A stretch of DNA of 48,810 nucleotides from UBA2862 sp045637485 (GTDB lineage Bacteria > Bacillota > Clostridia > Christensenellales > Aristaeellaceae): contig JAZTZK010000047.1 in assembly GCA_045637485.1 (NCBI GenBank), positions 1-48,810 of the forward strand, written 5' to 3'. A program made the position numbers and the translations under genes. Below are positions 42,112 through 48,810 of this stretch, one piece after another. The first letter of the stretch is position 1. Every line of letters begins with the position of its first letter. The notes below the pieces were generated by a model, which was not told the DNA's origin, did not search any database, and saw nothing but the letters and a program-made list of their open reading frames with translations.

Positions 42112-42714
42112 CTACAGGGATTCCTTTTCAACCGGCGCGATTTCAGCCTCGATCAGCTCCAACAGCCGGTCCTTCCCCGTGCCGTCCTTGGAGGAATGGA
42201 CCATGACCTCCCAGGGCTGTACGCCCAACGTGCGGCAGATCACGGGAATGCTCCTCCCCCGCTGGGCCTTGGACAGCTTGTCTGCCTTGGTGGCCACCAC
42301 GGTAAAGGGGATCTCATAGTGCCGAAGGTATTCCACCATCAGCTGGTCGTCCTCCGTGGGCGCGTGGCGCACATCTACCAGCTGGAACACCCTCTTCAGA
42401 TGCTTCGATCCCCTCAGGTAGCCCTCGATCATTTCCGCCCATTTCTGCTTCTCCCGCTTCGGAGCCCTGGCAAAGCCGTAGCCAGGCAGATCCACCAGGA
42501 AGAAGGCCTCGTTGATCAGGTAGAGGTTCACCAGCCGCGTCTTGCCGGGCTCCGCCGAGGTCCTGGCCAGCTTTGAATTGCCGGTCGTGCTGTTGATCAG
42601 CGAGGATTTGCCCACGTTGGATTTCCCCACCATGGCAATCTCCGGCAGCCCCTGGCCCGGAAAGGACGCAAAGGCGCTGAGGGATTTCACGAACTTCGAT
42701 TTTTTGACGATCAT
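42112..42714 (-). CDS. engB: Ribosome-biogenesis GTPase EngB (YsxC)
   Basis: Essential GTPase needed for late 50S assembly. The 200-residue product has G1 GKSNVGKSS near 30, the G2 region PGKTR, G3 DLPGYGFA near 75, G4 TKAD near 144 and G5 HSSKDG. The lon-engB adjacency matches Bacillus. The ATG lies six bases after the lon stop, so the two are cotranscribed. Confidence 0.95.
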   Translation of the reverse strand: MIVKKSKFVKSLSAFASFPGQGLPEIAMVGKSNVGKSSLINSTTGNSKLARTSAEPGKTRLVNLYLINEAFFLVDLPGYGFARAPKREKQKWAEMIEGYLRGSKHLKRVFQLVDVRHAPTEDDQLMVEYLRHYEIPFTVVATKADKLSKAQRGRSIPVICRTLGVQPWEVMVHSSKDGTGKDRLLELIEAEIAPVEKESL

Positions 42715-42720
42715 GGGCGC

Positions 42721-45078
42721 TCACCCCGCCTGGCGCTGCTCAGCGCGCTCCAGCACGGCTTCCAGCGCTTCATCCACCCTGTCCATCAGGCGAATGTCCA
42801 TCTTATCGAGTATCGCGGCGTCGATCTTCTCCAGGTCTTTCCCGTTTTCCCTGGGCAGCAGTATGCGGGTGATGCCCAGGCGATAGGCGGCCAGCAGCTT
42901 TTCCTTCACGCCGCCAATGGGCAGCACCCTGCCATGCAGCGTGATCTCGCCGGTCATAGCCAGCGCGCCACTGGCGGACAGGCCTGTCACGGCGGACATC
43001 AGCGCGCAGCTGAGGGCCACGCCCGCCGAGGGGCCGTCCTTGGGCACCGCGCCCTCGGGCACGTGGATGTGGATGTCGTGTCTGTCAAAGTAGTCTGCGG
43101 GCGCGCCCCATTCCGAGAGGCGGGCGCGAACCACGCTTCTGGCCAGCTCCGCCGATTCCTTCATGACGTCGCCCAGCTTGCCGGTCAGCTTCATATTGCC
43201 CTTGCCCGGGAAGCAAAGGGCCTCCACCGGCATGACCTCGCCGCCAACGCTGGTCCAGGCCAGTCCGTTGACCACGCCCACCTCGCGCCTGTCGGCCACG
43301 GGCTGGCGCAGGTAGCGCGGCGCTCCCAGGTATTCCTTCAGGTCCTTCGGCTTGATGGAGACGCTCCTGTCCTCGGGGCGTTCCACGAGGTGCAGCGTCG
43401 CCCTGCGGCACAGCTGGGCGATCTGGCGCTCCAGCGTGCGCACGCCCGACTCGCGGGTATAGCCGTCGATCAGTGCGGCGATGGCCTTGTCCGACAGCTT
43501 CAGCTGGCCCTTGGAGAGGTTGTGGGCCTCCCTCTGCTTGGGAAGCAGGTGGCGCTTGGCGATCTCCAGCTTCTCCTCGCTGGTATAGCTGGGAACCTCG
43601 ATGACCTCCATGCGGTCCAGCAGCGCCCGGTCGATGGTGTCCAGCGAGTTGGCCGTGGTGATGAACAGCACGTCCGACAGGTCAAAGGGCACCTCCAGGT
43701 AATGGTCCCGGAAGGCGTTGTTCTGGGCGGGATCGAGGGCCTCCAGCATGGCCGAGGCGGGGTCGCCCCGCATGTCCCGGGACAGCTTGTCGATCTCGTC
43801 CAGCAGGAAGACCGGGTTCATGGTCTTGCACTGGCGTATGGCCGATATGATGCGCCCCGGCATCGCGCCGACATAGGTCTTGCGATGGCCGCGGATCTCC
43901 GCCTCGTCGTGCACACCGCCCAGGGACAGGCGGGTGAACTTCCGGTCCAGCGCCTTGGCGATGGACTGGGCGATGGAGGTCTTGCCCACGCCGGGCGGTC
44001 CTACCAGGCAGATGATGGGGCTCTTCAGCTTGTCAGAGGCCACGGAACGCACCGCCAGGTATTCGATCAGGCGGCGCTTGACCTCCTCCATGCCGTAGTG
44101 ATCGGCCTCGAGGACCTTCCGCGCCTTCCTGATGTCGATATTCGAGGTATCGTAGACCTCCCAGGGCAGCTCCAGCATATACTCGATGTAGTTTTGACTG
44201 ACGCCGCTCTCCGGGGCGTGAACAGAGCTGCGCGCCAGGCGCTTCAGCTCCTTTTCAACGTGCTCCCTGGCGGCGGGAGGAAGCTTGGACGACTGGATGC
44301 GGCGGCGCAGCTCGGTGACCTCCTCATCCTCATCCTCCCCCAGCTCCTCCTGGATGGCGTGTATCTGCTCGCGGAGGTAGTATTCGTGGTTGGCCTTGTC
44401 CATATACTCTTGGACCCTGGCGTGTATCCGCTCCTCCAGCTCGCTGATCTGGATCTCGTCAGCCAGCTTTTCCAGCAACAGCTTCATGCGCTGATCCACA
44501 TCCAGGCAATCCAGAATCGCCTGCTTGTCCTCCAGGCGACTGAGCATGTTGGAGGCTACCACGTCGCACAGCACCGAGGGGCTGCGCTCGCCCTCCACGG
44601 CCTGCAGCAGCTCGGGCATTGACTGGCCCCTGGCCCGGGACGTCTGGGCCGCAAGGCTTCGGATCGCCCCCATCATCGCCCTCTGGTGGGCGTCGGTATA
44701 GGGCATGGGGGCCAGGCTGACCTCTACGACCTCGGCCTTCTGCATCTCCCCCGCCTCGAGCACATTTATGAGCATGCCCCTTCCGTGTCCCTCCAGCAGC
44801 ACGCGGGCGGTACCGTCAGGCATGTGCAGCACCTGCTTGACCACGGCGACCGTTCCCACAGTGTACAGCTCCTCAAGGCCGGGATGATCGACGGCGCTGT
44901 CCCGCTGGGCCACCACAAACAGGCGCTGGTCCTCGCCCTGGGCAGCGTCGCGCACCGCAAACAGGGAACGATCCCTTGCGATGTCGATCGTGATTACTGT
45001 ATTCGGAAACATCGCCAGGCCCCGCAGCGGCAGCAGCGGAAGTCTGATCGTATGATTCTGGCGCGTCACCTTGCTCAA
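42721..45078 (-). CDS. lon: ATP-dependent protease Lon
   Basis: Hexameric AAA+ protease degrading misfolded and regulatory proteins. The 785-residue product has the N-terminal LON substrate domain (about 10-205), a coiled linker, AAA+ domain with Walker A GPPGVGKTS near 359, and the peptidase domain with catalytic Ser in PKDGPSAGVAL near 682 and Lys in GGVKEKLLAAYR near 726. The start is taken as TTG at 45078 after GGGGGAA; a GTG nine bases later is possible. A promoter lies 33 bp upstream. Confidence 0.95.
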   Translation of the reverse strand: MSKVTRQNHTIRLPLLPLRGLAMFPNTVITIDIARDRSLFAVRDAAQGEDQRLFVVAQRDSAVDHPGLEELYTVGTVAVVKQVLHMPDGTARVLLEGHGRGMLINVLEAGEMQKAEVVEVSLAPMPYTDAHQRAMMGAIRSLAAQTSRARGQSMPELLQAVEGERSPSVLCDVVASNMLSRLEDKQAILDCLDVDQRMKLLLEKLADEIQISELEERIHARVQEYMDKANHEYYLREQIHAIQEELGEDEDEEVTELRRRIQSSKLPPAAREHVEKELKRLARSSVHAPESGVSQNYIEYMLELPWEVYDTSNIDIRKARKVLEADHYGMEEVKRRLIEYLAVRSVASDKLKSPIICLVGPPGVGKTSIAQSIAKALDRKFTRLSLGGVHDEAEIRGHRKTYVGAMPGRIISAIRQCKTMNPVFLLDEIDKLSRDMRGDPASAMLEALDPAQNNAFRDHYLEVPFDLSDVLFITTANSLDTIDRALLDRMEVIEVPSYTSEEKLEIAKRHLLPKQREAHNLSKGQLKLSDKAIAALIDGYTRESGVRTLERQIAQLCRRATLHLVERPEDRSVSIKPKDLKEYLGAPRYLRQPVADRREVGVVNGLAWTSVGGEVMPVEALCFPGKGNMKLTGKLGDVMKESAELARSVVRARLSEWGAPADYFDRHDIHIHVPEGAVPKDGPSAGVALSCALMSAVTGLSASGALAMTGEITLHGRVLPIGGVKEKLLAAYRLGITRILLPRENGKDLEKIDAAILDKMDIRLMDRVDEALEAVLERAEQRQAG

Positions 45079-45110
45079 TGATAGGTTCCCCCGTATACAA
45101 TGGTATTCAC

Positions 45111-45138
45111 AGTATACCGTAAATGTGTTAAGTTACAA
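45111..45138 (-). promoter_or_regulatory. Sigma-A type promoter for lon
   Basis: On the minus strand, TTGTAA (45133-45138), 16 bp, TATACT (45111-45116). I found no clear CtsR or HrcA (CIRCE) operator. Confidence 0.7.
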
Positions 45139-45250
45139 AGGAATTGGCCTGGTGTTTTCAACCTCATAATGTAAATGGTGGGTATAATGTGAATAAGCTG
45201 CAATGGTAAAAAAGCCGTAAAAAAGCATCATTCCGAAGCGCCGCGGGGTA

Positions 45251-45279
45251 TGGACAATCCATTCCCTATCAATTATAAT
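45251..45279 (+). promoter_or_regulatory. Sigma-A type promoter for the secreted-protein gene at 45312
   Basis: TGGACA (45251-45256), exactly 17 bp, TATAAT (45274-45279), 32 bp before the ATG. It is divergent from the lon promoter. Confidence 0.75.
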
Positions 45280-45311
45280 AATGGCAGTACATGCCTGAAG
45301 GAGCGATTTTT

Positions 45312-45869
45312 ATGAAAACATGGCTGTCCGCAATTCTGGCGCTCATGCTGCTGCTCAGCGCCTCCGCGTTCACAGAGGAAGGCTGGGAGGACTACGCCTT
45401 TGAACCATTTGACGACGGCTATGAGGGCAGCTGGGTCCAGGTCGACGCCCTCGATATAGAATTTTGCCTGCCGGAGGGCTGGCATGAGACGGGCTCGCCG
45501 GAAAGTGCCGCCTATGCCGCCGCGAGCGAACAAGGAGATGCGACACTGGCCATAAGGCCTGCCGCCCAAGGCGTGGACGACCTCGCCGCCTGGGGTGCCG
45601 CCAATCTGAAAAACAGCCGGCCGGGCACAGCCGGCTTCTACGATGTGCTGCTCTGCGGCAATGGGAATGCAGTGAGCGCCTACCTGATCGTCACGGAGGA
45701 CCGTGTGCTCGCCTTTGACTTCACGCGGACCAGTGAGGATGCCCTCTCTGCCGAATTCGCCCTTCAGATCGTGGGCAGCGCATGCGCGCTGTGGGACGAC
45801 GACTTCCCCATGATGGACGGCGACGAGGGCTTTGACTTCGGCGAAGCATTTGAAGCGGACCTGGGCTGA
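45312..45869 (+). CDS. Secreted acidic protein of unknown function
   Basis: A 185-residue product with a signal peptide (MKTWLSAILALMLLLSASAF, cleavage near 20) and no lipobox. The mature part is strongly acidic, with an alpha/beta pattern and an invariant-looking FCLPEGWHETG segment near 49, as in small extracytoplasmic proteins of clostridia. I do not recognise a family with known function. The ATG at 45312 has AAGGAG eight bases upstream. It is alone between its own promoter and the tRNA cluster. Confidence 0.75.
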   Translation: MKTWLSAILALMLLLSASAFTEEGWEDYAFEPFDDGYEGSWVQVDALDIEFCLPEGWHETGSPESAAYAAASEQGDATLAIRPAAQGVDDLAAWGAANLKNSRPGTAGFYDVLLCGNGNAVSAYLIVTEDRVLAFDFTRTSEDALSAEFALQIVGSACALWDDDFPMMDGDEGFDFGEAFEADLG

Positions 45870-45970
45870 GAACGACCGAATAAGCGAGGTCCCGACGATA
45901 ATTTCAGTGCCCGTCCGCCTTGCACAATGATTAAGATGCGGTTTAGATTCGAAAAATCTGGAATTGGGTA

Positions 45971-45999
45971 TTGACAAAAGGATGGAATTGTTGTAATAT
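45971..45999 (+). promoter_or_regulatory. Strong promoter of the tRNA cluster
   Basis: TTGACA (45971-45976), exactly 17 bp, TAATAT (45994-45999), 38 bp before tRNA-Val. Confidence 0.82.
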
Positions 46000-46036
46000 A
46001 TCACATGTCGCCGTGAGCGACAACCGAGGAACAATT

Positions 46037-46112
46037 GGGAGCATAGCTCAGCTGGGAGAGCATTTGCCTTACAAGCAAAGGGTCACAGGTTCGAGCCCTG
46101 TTGTTCCCACCA
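46037..46112 (+). tRNA. tRNA-Val (anticodon TAC)
   Basis: 76-nt cloverleaf with encoded CCA. Acceptor GGGAGCA pairs with TGTTCCC, including one G-T. The anticodon loop CTTACAA lies between TTTGC and GCAAA, and the T-loop is the normal TTCGAGC. It is the first gene of the five-tRNA cluster. Confidence 0.95.
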
Positions 46113-46115
46113 TGT

Positions 46116-46271
<156 letters not shown>

Positions 46272-46274
46272 TTT

Positions 46275-46350
46275 GCGGTAGTAGCTCAGTTGGTAGAGCG
46301 CCACCTTGCCAAGGTGGAGGTCGCGAGTCCGAGTCTCGTCTACCGCTCCA
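46275..46350 (+). tRNA. tRNA-Gly (anticodon GCC), with TCC T-loop
   Basis: 76-nt cloverleaf with encoded CCA and a perfect acceptor GCGGTAG / CTACCGC. The anticodon loop TTGCCAA lies between CCACC and GGTGG. The T-loop reads TCCGAGT, so position 55 is C rather than the near-universal T (pseudouridine). Confidence 0.93.
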
Positions 46351-46386
46351 TTTTCTACGGCGAACGCGGAGCGTGCGCCGCAGTTT

Positions 46387-46461
46387 GGTGCCATAGCCAA
46401 GTGGTAAGGCAAAGGTCTGCAAAACCTTCATTCCCCGGTCCGAATCCGGGTGGCACCTCCA
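46387..46461 (+). tRNA. tRNA-Cys (anticodon GCA), with TCC T-loop
   Basis: 75-nt cloverleaf with encoded CCA and a perfect acceptor GGTGCCA / TGGCACC. The anticodon loop CTGCAAA lies between AAGGT and ACCTT. The T-stem CCCGG / CCGGG is perfect but its loop reads TCCGAAT, again with C at position 55. It is the last tRNA of the cluster. Confidence 0.93.
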
Positions 46462-46467
46462 TTTTTT

Positions 46468-46500
46468 GAGCATCTTGCTGGCTGGCGGGTGCTCTTTTTT
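46468..46500 (+). terminator. Terminator of the tRNA cluster
   Basis: Seven-base arms GAGCATC (46468-46474) and GGTGCTC (46488-46494), with one G-T pair, are followed by TTTTTT (46495-46500). Confidence 0.8.
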
Positions 46501-46516
46501 GTGCATTCTGTCATGT

Positions 46517-46840
46517 TCATCCCAGCACTTTCCTCATCTCCTCAAGGGCATCTCCGTATAAATGGATGTATATGTTGTATGTTATGCTCACATCCGCGTG
46601 CCCGAGAAGTTTTGACAAAATCTTAACATCGCACCCTCGCTCATAGCAGTTCGTGGCGAACATATGCCGGAAAGCGTGCATCCCCTTGTAAGAAATTCCC
46701 AAATCTTTGCATAAAGACTTGATGTGAAACTCCACCGAAGAGTAGCTGTACGGAAGCGAACTGTTGTCTTCCCTTGCAAAGATGAACCCTTCCTTGGTTA
46801 AACTTCGGTTAGTAACTGCTATAACCCGAACAGCACCATT
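46517..46840 (-). pseudogene. Tyrosine recombinase (phage integrase), C-terminal remnant
   Basis: The last 72 codons (46517-46735) match the catalytic end of tyrosine integrases: HAFRHMFATNCYERG with the second catalytic Arg, LSKLLGHADVSIT with the His, and a Tyr nucleophile in TYNIYIHLY. The same frame stays open upstream to about 46840 (FIFAREDNSSLPYSYSSVEFH) but then meets a stop. No start, N-terminal DNA-binding domain or first catalytic Arg is found. The fragment lies 56 bp beyond tRNA-Cys and points toward it, as expected for an element integrated at a tRNA gene. Confidence 0.8.
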
Positions 46841-46907
46841 GCCAAGTAGCCCGGGAGAATGTCATACGGCAACTCGGTGCATTAGTGGATTGCTTTTTCA
46901 GCATTCT

Positions 46908-47093
46908 TTACGGCTCCGGCTCGGGGTCGGGTTCCGGATCAGGTTCAGGATCATCGGGCACGGGACTCAGCGGGTTCGCCTTGTTGTGCAGCGCGATAAA
47001 GGCCTCCATGAACTTGGCGGCCGCGTTGGCGTCGGTCAGAGACTCGTTCTTGTAGGCCTCCTCCAACTCAGCAGCCGCTTCATCGTCCCCCAC
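46908..47093 (-). pseudogene. Acidic phage-type C-terminal fragment
   Basis: A 61-codon frame beginning at GTG, with no good ribosome-binding site, that encodes a helical acidic segment (DDEAAAELEEAYKNES, then AAAKFMEAFIALHN) and ends in a Pro-Asp-Pro-Glu repeat. The frame is open about 50 codons further upstream, overlapping the end of the larger phage gene in another frame. It is probably the displaced C-terminus of that gene or a fragment of another phage gene. The G5 run at 47087-47091 marks where a one-base slip would join the two. Confidence 0.5.
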
Positions 47094-48172
47094 GCTGGGA
47101 TCATAGGATTCACATTTTGAATTGGCGGAGTTGCAGGAATCGGGGAAGACTGCGGCATCGATTCCGGATTCACATTTTGAATCGGTCTGAATGAACGAGG
47201 CGATGAAGGTCTGGAAACGTCATATTCGCCGACATTTGGCGATACATATTCGCTCCTGTCAATTGGAGGTATGGGCTGACCTTTGTTTGCCTTGAGTATC
47301 TTTGTAACTTGTTCCCGGCCTTTGTTGTATGCCGCAAGAAGAGATTGCGCATCCCTGATCTGGCTTGCAGTCGCATTTGGATCGCTGATCGTCTGCATAG
47401 CCGCAGCAATGGCGTTTCCGTTCTTGTTCGGATCAAGTGCCTTCTGAAGATCTTTCAGTGTCTTTTGCTTACTCAGGGTATCGATCTGCTTCTGAATTGC
47501 ATCATTGGAATCGTCCAGCTTATCTCTGGCATTCCTCAAATCCAATTCTCTCTGTAGAGTTCTCAGTTCTTTCCTCTGAGCCTGAGTATTTTCCAAATCG
47601 TCCATTTCTTCCTGAATACTCTGTATCTTCTGCTCACGCTGAAGTTTCTCAAGCTTGCGCTCGCTGTTGGTTTTTCGGATCTGATTAGCGATGCGCTGGA
47701 ATCCAGCATCAGCAAGTGTATTTACGCTTCGTTTGGCAATGTCAACAACGTCCTGCGGTATGCCCGCAACGCCCTTGGCCGCAGCCTTGGGAACGGCGGT
47801 GACGATGTCACTGACGAACTTTTCCGCGCGACCGAAGCCCGTTGAGGACTGAGCCCTCGCAAGCGCATCTGAATAGTTCTTCTCGGCAATCAATCGCTGG
47901 GTGTATTCGCGAAGCTCGTCATCTGTCATCAGCGAAGGGTGCTTCATCTTGGTCCGTCTCTTGACGTAGGTGGCAGCGCTCTTCGCGGCGTCTTTCACCG
48001 CTTGCTTCGTCCTGGCGCCCTTGGTCTCACCGACGCTATACCTTGCGCGTCCAGCAGTGGTAAGGCTTCCGTCCTTGTTCTGGAACCGCCTAACGCCCCA
48101 CTTCTGGCCAAGGATACCGTAGTGATACAGCTCGTTCGAGCAAGGCAACCCGGCAACATAGTATTCGCCCAT
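47036..48172 (-). CDS. Phage-type protein with GILGQKWGVRRFQNKDG motif
   Basis: A 378-residue product whose N-terminus (about 17-36) carries YHYGILGQKWGVRRFQNKDG, a signature common in proteins of Firmicutes phages near capsid genes. The middle (about 60-290) is Lys/Arg/Gln-rich and helical, with likely coiled coil at about 160-235. The end has a duplicated PIQNVNP segment, then an unconvincing basic tail (KRLLSWRRPTRTSL) that looks like out-of-frame reading after a slip. GAGGTGA precedes the ATG. No capsid or portal gene lies in the window. Composition is less GC-rich than the host genes. Confidence 0.65.
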   Translation of the reverse strand: MGEYYVAGLPCSNELYHYGILGQKWGVRRFQNKDGSLTTAGRARYSVGETKGARTKQAVKDAAKSAATYVKRRTKMKHPSLMTDDELREYTQRLIAEKNYSDALARAQSSTGFGRAEKFVSDIVTAVPKAAAKGVAGIPQDVVDIAKRSVNTLADAGFQRIANQIRKTNSERKLEKLQREQKIQSIQEEMDDLENTQAQRKELRTLQRELDLRNARDKLDDSNDAIQKQIDTLSKQKTLKDLQKALDPNKNGNAIAAAMQTISDPNATASQIRDAQSLLAAYNKGREQVTKILKANKGQPIPPIDRSEYVSPNVGEYDVSRPSSPRSFRPIQNVNPESMPQSSPIPATPPIQNVNPMIPAWGTMKRLLSWRRPTRTSL

Positions 48173-48208
48173 TCATAGATCACCTCGCTTTGGATGAGTT
48201 TTGGGCAT

Positions 48209-48234
48209 AAAAAAAGCCCTCTCTGAAGAGAGGG
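48209..48234 (-). terminator. Terminator of the secreted-protein gene at 48252
   Basis: On the minus strand, perfect 7-bp arms CCCTCTC / GAGAGGG with a four-base loop are followed by C and TTTTTTT, 18 bp past the stop codon. Confidence 0.82.
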
Positions 48235-48251
48235 TTGAGAATGTGTTCAAA

Positions 48252-48674
48252 CTAATCTTTTCTGTATGTGCAAGAGCCTCCGGGTACAGTTATATGAAGA
48301 AACTGCCCTTCTTTTAAATCCAGATGATACGTTTTTCCATCTTCAGTTAAACAAAAAGTTGTAACTGCTTTATCATCGTCCCAAACGTCTTTCTCGTTAT
48401 TGAAAAGTCCAAGGTACACCCATACATAAGCCCCGTCCTTCTCAGTGGCATGAGATGAAAAAGTGTATCCACCTTGATCGAAAGATATGCCTACAGCGTA
48501 CACGCCATCTGAAATAGGCTGGTCATCTATCAATCTAACAGCCATCTCACCGTCGACTTTTGACTTTAAAGTCAACAACTCATCGTCAGACATTGATCCC
48601 AAGTCAAGAGTCTCGGATAAAGCAAACGATCCAACGAGTAAGAGAACCACCAGCAAACACAGAACTTTTTTCAT
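48252..48674 (-). CDS. Small secreted protein of unknown function
   Basis: A 140-residue product with a signal peptide (MKKVLCLLVVLLLVGSFALS, cleavage near 20), a MSDDELLTLKSKVDGEM helix near 27-43 of a kind seen in many small clostridial secreted proteins, and a beta-rich C-terminal half. I assign no family. The ATG at 48674 has AAAGG about 11 bases upstream. Lower GC than the core and its place beside phage fragments suggest element cargo, but a host gene next to the junction is equally possible. Confidence 0.7.
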   Translation of the reverse strand: MKKVLCLLVVLLLVGSFALSETLDLGSMSDDELLTLKSKVDGEMAVRLIDDQPISDGVYAVGISFDQGGYTFSSHATEKDGAYVWVYLGLFNNEKDVWDDDKAVTTFCLTEDGKTYHLDLKEGQFLHITVPGGSCTYRKD

Positions 48675-48810
48675 GAATATACACAGCCTTTCTGCGAAAG
48701 GCACCGAAGGGGTTATGAAACGGTGCTCTATCGCGGGTCGCATAGTTCTGCTATACTAACAACTGTAGGGTCAGCACACTACAGAACCCGTGGAGGTGAG
48801 TGGCGGGGCT
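48675..48810. other. Right-end intergenic sequence
   Basis: No complete gene. There is a short inverted repeat CTGTAG / CTACAG (about 48764-48785) and a GGAGGTGAG near the end that could be the ribosome-binding site of a plus-strand gene beyond the window. No copy of the tRNA-Cys 3' end, the expected attachment repeat, is visible here. Confidence 0.4.

Noticed and set aside
46500..48810. Complete prophage or integrative element
   Set aside because: Only a truncated integrase and one or two phage-type genes are present in the window; no capsid, portal, terminase or second attachment site.

Overview
The window looks like chromosomal DNA of a GC-rich, endospore-forming member of the Firmicutes, most likely class Clostridia. 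The evidence is a SpoIVFA/SpoIVFB-like pair next to the mre shape genes, c-di-AMP synthase CdaA with its YbbR partner, lon-engB adjacency, strong Shine-Dalgarno sites and sigma-A type promoters. Five genes appear to start at TTG. I cannot name a genus. Most of the window is dense housekeeping sequence; the last 2.3 kb is less GC-rich and carries phage remnants behind a tRNA cluster.

Positions 1-8365 (+) hold the 3' end of maf, then mreB-mreC-mreD-mrdA(PBP2)-rodA, a terminator, and the sporulation pair spoIVFA-spoIVFB. This resembles the Bacillus maf-mreBCD-minCD-spoIVF order, with the PBP2/RodA elongation pair where minCD would be. Heptamer tandem repeats lie before mreB and after mreC. Positions 8385-13940 (-) hold cdaA-cdaR, a basic-tailed membrane protein, an SGNH hydrolase, and a MATE transporter joined to an RsbW-like ATPase domain. 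Positions 14200-20689 (+) hold RNA and translation functions: an acyltransferase-like protein, trpS, rsmH, a GNAT protein, a divergent tRNA-guanine transglycosylase, a homologue of the G1405 16S rRNA methyltransferases (aminoglycoside-resistance family), and rsmI.

Positions 20899-23980 (+) hold secG with an unusual Ala/Glu-repeat tail, and leuS. After two small minus-strand genes, positions 25133-31638 (+) hold a small membrane protein, trmB running in frame into a class II aldolase, an NlpC/P60 enzyme, and cobalamin lower-ligand genes (cobT, cobU, cobS, a short cobU-like gene, cobC). A PreA-like flavoprotein follows (31815-33320). Positions 33374-38731 (-) form a branched-chain amino acid ABC transporter operon (livK-H-M-G-F plus a DUF2284 protein) with a good promoter and large hairpins between livK and livH. 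Positions 38958-42009 (-) hold aspartate kinase, a CrtO-like acyltransferase and an MGDG-synthase-like glycosyltransferase, probably a glycolipid pair. Positions 42112-45078 (-) hold engB and lon.

Positions 45312-45869 encode a secreted protein of unknown function. A five-tRNA cluster follows (Val, Asp, Phe, Gly, Cys). Beyond it, on the minus strand, are an integrase C-terminal remnant, a phage-type protein with an apparent frame break, and another small secreted protein. I saw no CRISPR array, complete insertion sequence or recognisable riboswitch. The points most worth checking are the trmB-aldolase fusion at an A6 run, the chromosomal G1405-type methyltransferase, the spoIVFA ribosome-binding site inside a terminator stem, the SecG tail, and the unusual T-arms of three tRNAs.
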